Shown here piece by piece: positions 1-6,775 of a stretch of 22,638 nucleotides of DNA. How positions within the stretch are numbered: the stretch's first letter is position 1; the number at the start of each line of letters is the position of its first letter. The stretch spans positions 1 to 22,638 of the forward strand of contig JBGQDM010000051.1 in the NCBI GenBank assembly GCA_041495845.1. The letters are read 5' to 3'. The translations under genes were made by a program, and so were the position numbers. The notes under the pieces are model-generated. The model was not told the origin of the DNA, searched no databases, and worked only from the letters and a program-made list of their open reading frames with translations. The DNA comes from JBGQDM01 sp041495845 (GTDB lineage: Bacteria; Acidobacteriota; Terriglobia; Terriglobales; Acidobacteriaceae).

Positions 1-101
1 ACCAAAGTTGGGTGTGCCGCCGTAACATGGTTTCAACAGGGCGAGTGCAACTTCGTTCCACGAGCACGCGTCTAAGCTTGAAGTACCCGCGGGAGGTTTC
101 T

Positions 102-590
102 GTGTTCAAGCGTCTATTCTTTCTCCTTCCCACCTTTTTCCTGATGGCTTGCGGCGGTGGCGGCGGCAAGAGCTCAGGAGGAAGCCCGAATCCGGCCAAC
201 AATCCACAAACCATCACCGTGAGCGGAGGCATTCTCACCGGCGTGGATATTACAGCACTCGCACCCGCTTCGAACCCCACACCCAATGCGCAATTTCTGG
301 GAGTGACGCCGAGCAACCAAGCGTTCAACGTCGGGTCGGTCATTTTTCGGGGTGATACCCAGGACGTGTTTCTCTTCGGCCCTGGGCTGGACAAAGTCAC
401 GAGCGTCAGCATCAGCGGCAGTGACCTGTCGCTCACTAATGCACACGTGATTTCGTCGACCGGGGGCACGCCTGGAATCGCGGTCACGGTCGGCGTTCCG
501 CCTGGGGCAGAACCCGGCCTGCGCACGATCTATCTGACCGACGTCAACAACGATCTCACAACCTTCACTGGCGGCCTGGAGGTGATCTAG
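102..590 (+). CDS. secreted lipoprotein, possible IPT/Ig-like fold
   Basis: Unrecognised lipoprotein of 162 residues. I place the start at GTG 102 because GGGAGG (91-96) lies at good spacing and the product then begins with a compact lipoprotein signal: a basic FKR, a hydrophobic stretch, and the lipobox Leu-Met-Ala-Cys with Cys at residue 17. An in-frame ATG at 12 would give an implausible leader. After the Cys come a Gly/Ser/Pro/Asn-rich linker and then about 110 residues rich in Val, Ser, Gly and Thr with short beta-like segments. These look like an IPT/TIG-type or other Ig-like beta sandwich, but I cannot assign a family firmly. It is the first gene of an operon: its TAG shares one base with the GTG of the next gene, and its 3' end carries that gene's ribosome binding site. 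It is probably anchored to a membrane on the periplasmic or outer side. The function is unknown. Confidence 0.75.
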   Translation: MFKRLFFLLPTFFLMACGGGGGKSSGGSPNPANNPQTITVSGGILTGVDITALAPASNPTPNAQFLGVTPSNQAFNVGSVIFRGDTQDVFLFGPGLDKVTSVSISGSDLSLTNAHVISSTGGTPGIAVTVGVPPGAEPGLRTIYLTDVNNDLTTFTGGLEVI

Positions 591-1129
591 TGAAAAACTT
601 TCTGACTTTCTTCTGGGCGCTCGCGCTCACCGCATCGCTCTCGGCCACGACGCTGATCTCGGTGCCAGTGGAGCGGCTGACGCAGGTTTCCACGCACGTG
701 CTGGAAGGTCGCTCGCAATCCACGTGGAGCGCCTGGAACCAGCAGCACAGCATGATTTACACCTACACGCGATTTGCCGTTGGCAACGCGCTGAAGGGGC
801 AAGCGCCAGCCACCGTTATCGTCAAACAACTCGGCGGCACCGTCGGCCACACGCAGCAAAGGGTCGCCGGGGTGCGCTACTGGCGGCCAGGCGAAGAGGC
901 AGTCCTCTTCCTCCGGCCAGCGGAAGAGCGTGACGGAACCATGGTCGTGACTGGAATGGTGCAAGGCAATTTCCTGGTCAGTCGCTCCGCGGGCGGCGTA
1001 ACCGTTACCAACGGCTCGCCCGGAACGATGGCCTACAACCCGGCCCAACATCAGGTCACCGAATTCCACGGGAGCCAAATGACGCTCGCCGAGCTCGAGG
1101 CTCGCGTGCAGAAGGCGGTGCGGCAATGA
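590..1129 (+). CDS. small secreted protein of matrixin operon
   Basis: Exported protein of 179 residues, starting at GTG 590. The ribosome binding site GGAGGTGA (577-584) lies inside the end of the upstream gene. Residues 1 to about 19 form a signal peptide (Lys near the start, then Phe/Leu/Ala, a likely cut after Ser-Ala). The mature part contains a Gly-Gly-Thr-Val-Gly stretch, then Tyr-Trp-Arg-Pro-Gly-Glu-Glu-Ala-Val-Leu-Phe-Leu and a following Gln-Gly-Asn-Phe-Leu-Val. From memory, this pattern recurs in uncharacterised acidobacterial and myxobacterial proteins encoded beside matrixin-like proteases. I know of no assigned biochemical role. Its stop overlaps the start of the protease gene (ATGA at 1126-1129), which suggests translational coupling. 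It could be a protease partner, inhibitor or chaperone, but that is inference from position only. Confidence 0.8.
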   Translation: MKNFLTFFWALALTASLSATTLISVPVERLTQVSTHVLEGRSQSTWSAWNQQHSMIYTYTRFAVGNALKGQAPATVIVKQLGGTVGHTQQRVAGVRYWRPGEEAVLFLRPAEERDGTMVVTGMVQGNFLVSRSAGGVTVTNGSPGTMAYNPAQHQVTEFHGSQMTLAELEARVQKAVRQ

Positions 1130-2118
1130 AACGGAAGCTCCTAGTCATATCCACGCCGCTGCTGGTGCTGATGCTCGGGCTGGTCGCGGTCCGTCCGGCG
1201 CAATCGTTCTTGCCGGCGGTCGAAGTCTCCGGGAATACGGTCAACCCGGACCATTGGGCCACGACTCCGGTCACGTGGCGCTTGAATCCTACGCTCAGCG
1301 CCAAGGTGAATATGTCGCAAGCCAACGCAAGAGCGGTCATCCAGGATTCGTTCTTCACCTGGGACGGTGCGCCCAACACGGGGCCCAGCCTTGATGTGCA
1401 GGGCTTGGATTCGAGCGATACCGACCCGACGACAACGTTGGTGAACCTGATCTGCTTCGTGTGCAGCAACGGGCTGAACTTCTCCTCTGGTGAAGGCGTA
1501 CTGGCGGTGGCCGTGACCACTGTGGACACTAGTACCGGGGTGATCTCGCAAGGCGGCATTTTCTTTAACCCCACACCCACTTCGGGCGTGTGCTTCGTGA
1601 TCCTTACGTCGAGTAGCACCTGCCCCGTGGGTTCGGACCTGCCACAAGACCTGCAGACGGTGGCCACGCACGAGATTGGCCACTTCTTCGGACTGGACCA
1701 CTCCTCAGTGGTGCGCGCGGTCATGTTCCCGTTTGCTCCATCCATCCAGACCGATTTGAGCTTTGATGACGTGGCGGGTATTTCGTCGCTCTATCCGAAA
1801 CCAGCGCAGGATGTGCCAACCGGCACCATCCAGGGCACAGTGAAGCTGAACAACACTGGTGTTTTCGGCGCCCACGTGTTTGCCGATTCGACGACGGCTG
1901 CTAACCCTTATTTTGCTGTTGGATTCGTGAGCATCCGGAAGAGCCCCATCGGGACGCTCACCTTGCCCGATGGAACGTACTCGATCACCGGCGTGCCGCT
2001 GGACAGTTATATCGTTTCCGCCGAACCGCTGAATGATCCGATGCGCTCCGCCAACGTGGGGTGGGCCGGCTCCTTCGGCAAAACCATCGACACAGGATTT
2101 ACCACTCGCTCGCACTGA
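1126..2118 (+). CDS. secreted matrixin-family zinc metalloprotease
   Basis: Secreted metzincin-type protease of 330 residues. A signal peptide covers about residues 1-27. The zinc-binding signature is complete: His182-Glu183-x2-His186-x5-His192, with Gly189 in place and a Met-turn at Met200 (Ala-Val-Met-Phe-Pro). This matches matrixin (M10) proteases, in which three His bind zinc and Glu is the general base. Residues about 40-80 (Trp-Ala-Thr-Thr-Pro-Val-Thr-Trp-Arg) look like the usual first strand of such bacterial matrixins. Residues about 234-300 form a carboxypeptidase-regulatory-like beta sandwich (Gly-Thr-Ile-Gln-Gly-Thr-Val; Asp-Gly-Thr-Tyr-Ser-Ile-Thr-Gly-Val-Pro). The protein stops about 30 residues later, just before an intergenic repeat, which is shorter than I expect for multidomain relatives. 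The start ATG 1126 overlaps the previous stop by 4 nt. The substrate is unknown. Confidence 0.9.
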   Translation: MKRKLLVISTPLLVLMLGLVAVRPAQSFLPAVEVSGNTVNPDHWATTPVTWRLNPTLSAKVNMSQANARAVIQDSFFTWDGAPNTGPSLDVQGLDSSDTDPTTTLVNLICFVCSNGLNFSSGEGVLAVAVTTVDTSTGVISQGGIFFNPTPTSGVCFVILTSSSTCPVGSDLPQDLQTVATHEIGHFFGLDHSSVVRAVMFPFAPSIQTDLSFDDVAGISSLYPKPAQDVPTGTIQGTVKLNNTGVFGAHVFADSTTAANPYFAVGFVSIRKSPIGTLTLPDGTYSITGVPLDSYIVSAEPLNDPMRSANVGWAGSFGKTIDTGFTTRSH

Positions 2119-2190
2119 GAACCTTCGGCTTGAAGCTCCCAGCTCTCAGCGTGTGCAGAGGGCTGAGGGCCGACGGCTGAAAGCTGAAAG
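2119..2190. repeat. degenerate GCTGAAAGCT-type intergenic repeat
   Basis: The gap between the protease and rlpA is filled by related short units: AGCTCCCAGCTCTCAGC, GGCTGAGGGCCGACGGCTG, then AAGCTGAAAGCTCT. Both strands contain AGCT-centred near-palindromes. Similar text (CTGAGGGCTGATCGCTGATCGCT) recurs at about 3092-3114. It looks like a dispersed non-coding repeat of the host genome. Confidence 0.5.
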
Positions 2191-2196
2191 CTCTTG

Positions 2197-3003
2197 ATGG
2201 CTCTCTGGAAATCCCGCGGTGCCGCCGTCTTACTTTGCACCGTGCTGCTGCTGGCCGCGTGCGGTGGGAAAAAACACGCGCGCGTCAGCGTCCCACCCCC
2301 TCCCGCCATTGAAAGCACGGCGACTGCTGGCCCACCGCAGGAAAGCACCACCAGCAACCCGCGGGTCGCGCCCGGGCCGGCTGATTCCGCTGAAGAAGAA
2401 TCCGTACCCGCCGCCAGCGTGGACATCTTTCCCACGTTTGCGCCGGACGCAAAGCCGCTCGCGGTTGAAACCGGGACCGCCAGTTGGTATGGCCCGCCGT
2501 ATCACAATCGGCGCGGATCGAACGGGCAGCTGTACAACATGCACGCATTGACGGCGGCGCATCGCACGCTGCCACTGGGCACGGTCGCGCGGGTCACCAA
2601 CCTCACGACAGGCCATTCGACGCTGGTCCGCATCACCGACCGCGGGCCGTTCATCGAGGGACGAATTGTCGATCTTTCGCTGGCGGCGGCCACGAAAGTG
2701 GATGTCGTCGGTCCGGGCCTGGCACAGGTCAAGCTTGAGGTTTTGCAGACGCCCGCTTCCCTCCAACAAGGGGGCCGCTGGGCCGTGCAGATTGGCGCGT
2801 TTGAAGACGAAACCGGAGCTGCGAAACTGCAATCGCGCCTGGAACGCCGCTATCACACCGCCAAGGTGCTGAAGTTTGCCAGCCCCATCGGCGACTGGTG
2901 GGTGCGGGTCCGCGTGCTCAAAGACGACCGTGGCCGGGCAGAAGAAGTTGCGCACGACACTCGCACCGAGGAAGGCGCGATTTTTCTGGTGAGGCTGGAT
3001 TGA
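2197..3003 (+). CDS. rlpA: RlpA-like lipoprotein with SPOR domain, catalytic residues altered
   Basis: Outer-membrane lipoprotein of 268 residues of the RlpA family, which in Pseudomonas cleaves naked (peptide-free) glycan at division septa. I start at ATG 2197; a TTG lies just upstream and the ribosome binding site is weak. The signal peptide ends in the lipobox Leu-Ala-Ala-Cys (Cys22). A Pro/Ser/Thr-rich linker leads to the double-psi beta-barrel (about 92-184), recognisable by Thr-Ala-Ser-Trp-Tyr-Gly (94-99), Leu-Thr-Ala-Ala-His (118-122) and Ile-Thr-Asp-Arg-Gly-Pro-Phe. A C-terminal SPOR domain (about 193-268, Trp-Ala-Val-Gln-Ile-Gly-Ala-Phe) should bind denuded septal glycan. In active family members the barrel reads Gly-Glu-x-Tyr/Phe-Asp before the AAH motif; here it is Gly-Gln111-Leu-Tyr-Asn114, so both acidic residues are amides while His122 remains. 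It may therefore be non-catalytic. Confidence 0.9.
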   Translation: MALWKSRGAAVLLCTVLLLAACGGKKHARVSVPPPPAIESTATAGPPQESTTSNPRVAPGPADSAEEESVPAASVDIFPTFAPDAKPLAVETGTASWYGPPYHNRRGSNGQLYNMHALTAAHRTLPLGTVARVTNLTTGHSTLVRITDRGPFIEGRIVDLSLAAATKVDVVGPGLAQVKLEVLQTPASLQQGGRWAVQIGAFEDETGAAKLQSRLERRYHTAKVLKFASPIGDWWVRVRVLKDDRGRAEEVAHDTRTEEGAIFLVRLD

Positions 3004-3052
3004 AGCCCTAGAACTGCCGAGGGCGCTGAGGGATCCGCAGGGAAAGACTCTT

Positions 3053-3081
3053 ACCACGAAGGTCACCAAGGTCCACGAAGG
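3053..3081. repeat. CACGAAGG-type short tandem repeat
   Basis: Three imperfect direct units of 9-10 bp (ACCACGAAGG, TCACCAAGG, TCCACGAAGG) lie in the 279 bp gap between rlpA and the next gene. The rest of the gap (3004-3282) shows a GCTGATC-type repeat at 3092-3114 and no convincing gene. Comparable degenerate tandem units occur at 18807-18825 and 21089-21116. Confidence 0.6.
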
Positions 3082-3282
3082 CACTGGATAACTGAGGGCT
3101 GATCGCTGATCGCTCCGATGGCAACTTTCTGCACACTCAGCTTGCTCGACAGCGATGACGGTTTCTTGCACACCCACTCCCCGCTCCTGTACGAAAGACC
3201 ACATGCGTGCCAGCGCTTTCTAGGCTAAGCTGATTTCACTTCGGCCCGCATCTCCCAGCGGAGCCCCCGTCGTCCCAGGCGA

Positions 3283-3648
3283 ATGCGACCCTTTGCGACT
3301 TTACTGCTTTGCGGTCTGGTGTGCTCTTCGGCCCAGGCCGTGGCGCCCTCCCCCCGCCCTCCCCGTTATTGTTCTCCCGTACCGGTGCAGACGGAAGTCC
3401 ATGCTTCCGGCTTCAAGCTCGAGCCCGGCCAGCGCCCACAGGCTCCGCTGGTGCGGTACGAGATTGGCGTAGACGGCCGGGTACGCCGGGTGCGCGTCGT
3501 ACGTGGAACCGGCATCAAGGAATTTGACCGGCAACTGGCGGAGAGCATCGCGGCGTGGGAATACAAGCCGCGCCCGGCCAACTGCGGCGTGGTGGACTCG
3601 GAAATTGAAGTAGAGATCTCGCTCGACCTGGAAGGCAACCTCTCCTAG
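3283..3648 (+). CDS. small exported TonB C-terminal-domain protein
   Basis: Exported protein of 121 residues. A cleavable signal peptide covers residues 1-19, ending Ala-Gln-Ala. A short Pro-rich stretch follows, and then a TonB C-terminal-like domain (about 55-112) with Val-Arg-Tyr-Glu-Ile-Gly-Val-Asp-Gly-Arg-Val and Ala-Ala-Trp-Glu-Tyr-Lys-Pro, the usual strand-helix-strand pattern. Known TonB proteins are anchored in the inner membrane through an uncleaved helix and span the periplasm with a long Pro-rich arm. This one has neither, so after cleavage it should be a free periplasmic domain and cannot transduce ExbBD energy in the normal way. Cys30 and Cys101 might form a disulfide. The start ATG 3283 has no strong ribosome binding site. 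No ExbB/ExbD or receptor gene is adjacent. Confidence 0.75.
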   Translation: MRPFATLLLCGLVCSSAQAVAPSPRPPRYCSPVPVQTEVHASGFKLEPGQRPQAPLVRYEIGVDGRVRRVRVVRGTGIKEFDRQLAESIAAWEYKPRPANCGVVDSEIEVEISLDLEGNLS

Positions 3649-3724
3649 ATTCCGGCGTCCCGGAACTGTGTTCCGGCTGGCGTGTTATCTTTCTACTCGC
3701 AGCCGCCGCAGCCGGAACGCCATC

Positions 3725-4066
3725 ATGATGGATTGCCTTTTCTGCCGCATCTTGCGCGGTGAAATCCCAGCGAAGAAAGTCTACGAGGACGAACACACCT
3801 TCGCCTTCGAAGACATCAACCCCCAAGCACCTACCCACGTTCTGGTGATTCCGAAGAAGCATCTGGCCGGGCTGAAGGAAGCGCGCGCCGCGGACGCAGA
3901 ACTGCTGGGGCGCTGCCAACTCGCCGCCGCGCACATTGCCCGCGAGCGTGGCATCGAAGACGGCTATCGCACGGTCACTAATGTCGGCCCCAAGTCGGGG
4001 CAGACCGTTTTCCATCTACACGTCCACTTGGTCGGGGGGCGCGTACTGCGCTGGCCACCGGGCTAG
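3725..4066 (+). CDS. HIT-family (Hint-like) nucleotide hydrolase
   Basis: Cytoplasmic histidine-triad protein of 113 residues. The active-site motif is complete: His97-Leu-His99-Val-His101-Leu-Val, followed by Gly-Gly. The N-terminus has the Cys-Leu-Phe-Cys pair seen in Hint-type proteins, plus Ile-Asn-Pro-Gln-Ala-Pro-Thr-His and Ile-Pro-Lys-Lys-His typical of the nucleotide pocket. Such proteins hydrolyse phosphoramidate or acyl bonds on AMP, such as AMP-lysine or aminoacyl-adenylates; the physiological substrate is usually unknown. The start is ATG 3725 or the adjacent ATG 3728; an upstream GTG at 3668 would add an unlikely leader. Length is normal for the family. The M20 peptidase gene follows after 56 bp and may be cotranscribed. 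Confidence 0.9.
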   Translation: MMDCLFCRILRGEIPAKKVYEDEHTFAFEDINPQAPTHVLVIPKKHLAGLKEARAADAELLGRCQLAAAHIARERGIEDGYRTVTNVGPKSGQTVFHLHVHLVGGRVLRWPPG

Positions 4067-4122
4067 CAACGAATCGGCGGCGGAAAAACCAAGTTTCCGG
4101 AAACTGTTTTCGTGGAGGTCTC

Positions 4123-5670
4123 ATGATCCCCAAAGCAGCATGCCTTACCCTTTGTTTGCTGTTGGCCGCCGGAATCGCGAGCGGCCAGAGTCCCTCAAGC
4201 GCGGCGGTGCGCGACCAGGTCCGCGCGTATCGTGTCGCTCATGAGCGGGAGATCCTACGCCGCTTTCGCGATCTGCTGGCCGTGCCCAATATTGCTTCCG
4301 ACACTCCCAACATTAACCGCAACGCCGACCTGATCGTGGGCTGGATGCGCCAGCGCGGGATTGAGACGCAGTTGCTGCGAGTGGAAAATGCGCCGCCGGT
4401 GGTCTATGGACAATGGCGCACGCCCGGCGCGAAACGCACGCTGACGTTCTACGCCCACTATGATGGCCAGCCTGTGAATCCTGCCGAGTGGAAGGGCGCG
4501 CCCTTCACGCCCGTGCTGCGCGACGCCCCGCTCGAAGCCGGCGGCCACGACCTGGACTGGAATTCTCTGCCCGAGCATCTCAATCCGGAATGGCGCCTTT
4601 ACGCACGCTCGGCCAGCGATGACAAGACTCCCATTGCGGCCATGCTCACCGCGCTCGAAGCCCTGAGTGAAGCGCGCATGCAGCCCGCGGCGAACTTCAA
4701 TTTCTTTTTTGAAGGCGAAGAGGAAGCAGGCTCGCCACACTTGGGCGCTTACCTGACCAAGTATGCGGACCTACTTCGCACCGACGCCTGGATTCTCTGC
4801 GACGGGCCGGTGCACCCGAGCCGGCGACAGCAGCTTTTCTTCGGCGCGCGCGGGGTCACAGCGCTCGACCTGACGGTCTACGGGCCCATCCATGGAGTGC
4901 ACAGCGGGCACTACGGCAACTGGGCGCCAAATCCCATCATGGAGCTTACCCACCTGCTCGACCGCATGCGTGACAACAACGCGCACATCCTGATCCCTGG
5001 CTTCTATGATGACGTGCGCCCGCTCACTGCTGCGGAACAGGACGCGCTGGCGGCCGCACCCGAAGTTGAGACCGGCCTCAAGCAGGAGCTGGCGCTGGCC
5101 GCGACCGAGGGTGATGGCGCTTCACTCGCCGCGCAAATTCTCAAACCGGCATTGAACGTTCACGGCATCGAGTCCGGACACGTGGGCGCGAGCGCGACGA
5201 ACTTGATCCAGACCGAGGCCACTGCCTCGATCGATTTCCGCCTGGTGCCCGAGCAGACGCCGGAGAAAGTACGGGAGCGAGTGGAAGCGTTTCTGCGGCA
5301 GGAAGGCTACTTTCTCACCACGACCACACCGGACAAAGAGACGCGGCGCTCCCACCCTCGCATCGTGAAGGTCACCTGGGGTGACGGTTATCCCGCGGCG
5401 CGTACACCGTTGGACTCGCCGCTGGCCAAGCAGATCGTCCGCGTCATGGAACAAACCCAGGGCGCGCCGCCCATCCGCATGCCCACGGTTGGTGGCAGTG
5501 TGCCCATGTATCTCTTCCAGGAGGGTGGAACCGTGCCCGTGTTGCTGCTGCCGATTGCCAATCACGACAACAATCAGCACACCTTCAACGAGAACCTGCG
5601 CCTGCAGAACCTGTGGGATGGAATGGAGTTGTTTGCCGGGCTCTTCACCCAGATGGGAAAGACGGAGTAG
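4123..5670 (+). CDS. exported M20-family metallopeptidase (carnosinase-like)
   Basis: Exported dinuclear zinc peptidase of 515 residues. The start ATG 4123 follows GGAGG at 4114-4118. A signal peptide covers about residues 1-21. M20 signatures are present in order: Tyr-Ala-His112-Tyr-Asp114-Gly-Gln-Pro (first metal ligand and supporting Asp), Ser-Ala-Ser-Asp166-Asp-Lys (bridging Asp), and Phe-Glu-Gly-Glu-Glu200-Glu201-Ala-Gly-Ser (general base and ligand). Also present are a His-Ser-Gly-His-Tyr-Gly segment in the lid domain and a late His (Asn-His-Asp-Asn-Asn-Gln-His). This layout fits carnosinase/dipeptidase or acylaminoacid-type M20 enzymes. It probably cleaves small peptides or N-acyl amino acids in the periplasm; the exact substrate cannot be read from sequence. 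It lies downstream of the HIT gene. Confidence 0.92.
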   Translation: MIPKAACLTLCLLLAAGIASGQSPSSAAVRDQVRAYRVAHEREILRRFRDLLAVPNIASDTPNINRNADLIVGWMRQRGIETQLLRVENAPPVVYGQWRTPGAKRTLTFYAHYDGQPVNPAEWKGAPFTPVLRDAPLEAGGHDLDWNSLPEHLNPEWRLYARSASDDKTPIAAMLTALEALSEARMQPAANFNFFFEGEEEAGSPHLGAYLTKYADLLRTDAWILCDGPVHPSRRQQLFFGARGVTALDLTVYGPIHGVHSGHYGNWAPNPIMELTHLLDRMRDNNAHILIPGFYDDVRPLTAAEQDALAAAPEVETGLKQELALAATEGDGASLAAQILKPALNVHGIESGHVGASATNLIQTEATASIDFRLVPEQTPEKVRERVEAFLRQEGYFLTTTTPDKETRRSHPRIVKVTWGDGYPAARTPLDSPLAKQIVRVMEQTQGAPPIRMPTVGGSVPMYLFQEGGTVPVLLLPIANHDNNQHTFNENLRLQNLWDGMELFAGLFTQMGKTE

Positions 5671-5719
5671 GTGGGCTGGAAACCCACACCGCCCTTGGTA
5701 TCTCTAGCTAAAACGCGGA

Positions 5720-6433
5720 CTACTGGACTCCGTCCAGTTCGTCTTCCGGTGCCCCATGCCGACGCAACAACTGCGGCAGGTTGGTGGAAAACGCGGAGCG
5801 CGGCAACACCATGTCACATCCCGCTTCCTGCGCTTTGAGCTTGAGATCACCCTGCACGTGGGAAAGAAACCCGATGATGGAGGTTCCCTTCTTCAGTTTG
5901 CTCTTGAGTTTGGTAATGGTGGCCAAGGGCTTGGCGTTGGCGTTGTTGAGGTCGAAGATGATGAGCGAGGGTTTCTCTTCGCCGTTCTGCGCCACGTGTT
6001 CAAAGATGTCTTTTTCGGTCTTGACGAACTCGACCTTCACGTTCAACTTGCGCGCGGTCTCCTGGATTTTGGCGAGGAAAAAGAGGTCGTCGACAAACAC
6101 AAAGATACGGGAGTTGGCGTCGGCGCGCAGCGGCAGCGGTTCGGGTTCTGGCACCTGGAAGGTGGCGGAATAACCGCCGCGGGGGCCGCGGTTGGCGCGG
6201 GCATTGTCTCCACCTTGTGAGGCGCGATAACTGTGGTCCATGGGCGCGGTGTAAATGCCGCTTTCGTTCTGCCGCACGCGGGGGCCGGAACTGTGACGTT
6301 GGCCTTGGCCCTGACTCTGGCCTTGACCCTGACCTTGACCTTGTCCCTGCCCGCCACCACGATGGGGCGGACGCCGTCCGCGCCGCCGTCTACCACGTCC
6401 TCCTGAGGGAGGCCGGTTCGATCCTGCATTCAT
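5720..6433 (-). CDS. RG/GQ-rich disordered protein with degenerate receiver domain
   Basis: Cytoplasmic protein of 237 residues with two unlike halves. Residues 8-27 are rich in Arg, Gly and Pro, and 28-46 are an almost pure Gly-Gln repeat ending Gln-Arg-His. Residues 47-105 remain low-complexity. Residues about 108-225 have the alternating pattern of a CheY-like receiver: Phe-Val-Phe-Val-Asp115-Asp116, phospho-acceptor candidate Asp151 in Ile-Ile-Phe-Asp-Leu, Ser181 at the Thr/Ser position, and Leu-Pro-Arg202 where receivers have the conserved Lys-Pro region. Replacement of that Lys by Arg and the Asn-rich loop after Asp151 suggest a pseudo-receiver or altered phosphorylation. No output domain follows. 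RG and GQ tracts often bind RNA or drive condensates, but that is inference. The start ATG at 6433 has a purine-rich GGGAAAGAGAA upstream. Confidence 0.75.
   Translation of the reverse strand: MNAGSNRPPSGGRGRRRRGRRPPHRGGGQGQGQGQGQGQSQGQGQRHSSGPRVRQNESGIYTAPMDHSYRASQGGDNARANRGPRGGYSATFQVPEPEPLPLRADANSRIFVFVDDLFFLAKIQETARKLNVKVEFVKTEKDIFEHVAQNGEEKPSLIIFDLNNANAKPLATITKLKSKLKKGTSIIGFLSHVQGDLKLKAQEAGCDMVLPRSAFSTNLPQLLRRHGAPEDELDGVQ
6299..6352 (-). repeat. hexanucleotide tandem repeat encoding Gly-Gln tract
   Basis: Nine consecutive hexamers on the + strand fit a YTGRCC-like consensus (TTGGCC, CTGACT, CTGGCC, TTGACC, CTGACC, TTGTCC and similar). Read on the - strand they encode the Gly-Gln/Ser-Gln repeat at residues 28-45 of the receiver-fusion protein. 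The units differ mostly at synonymous positions. Confidence 0.8.
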
Positions 6434-6775
6434 ACAGTTGTTCTCTTTCCCGGAAACTCCGGTGTTAGATTGCGCGATGTCGCGATCAGCGCGAATGTCA
6501 CATATGCCGCGTAAAGGAAATCTGTCCGCTCAATTCCGCCGGGCCCCGCCGGGACAGTGGCAACACTCAGACTGCGTCCGGTACCCGGAACGGCGGGAAT
6601 TCAAGTTTTGCGATCACACCTCATTCCCGCGGCGGAGTCGCGCACGGGAAAGGCCAGCACGGGAGCATGGCCGTTGGGGACAAGAAGATGGTACTAAGGG
6701 CGAAGAAGGAACGCAAGCCCCCCGCGCCTGTGAATTGCTCAAAAGTAATGAGCGCACCGACCCCAGATTCCCCCG
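6434..6775. other. gene-free stretch upstream of receiver-fusion gene
   Basis: This 342 bp stretch separates the start of the receiver-fusion gene from the stop of the EAL-HDOD gene, both on the - strand. A + strand frame is open across most of it (from 6438, 113 codons), but it has no ribosome binding site, the product is Arg/Pro/Ser-rich and resembles nothing, and it runs into the end of the neighbouring gene. It should contain the promoter of the 5720-6433 gene. I see no strong hairpin, repeat or RNA gene. Confidence 0.5.
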
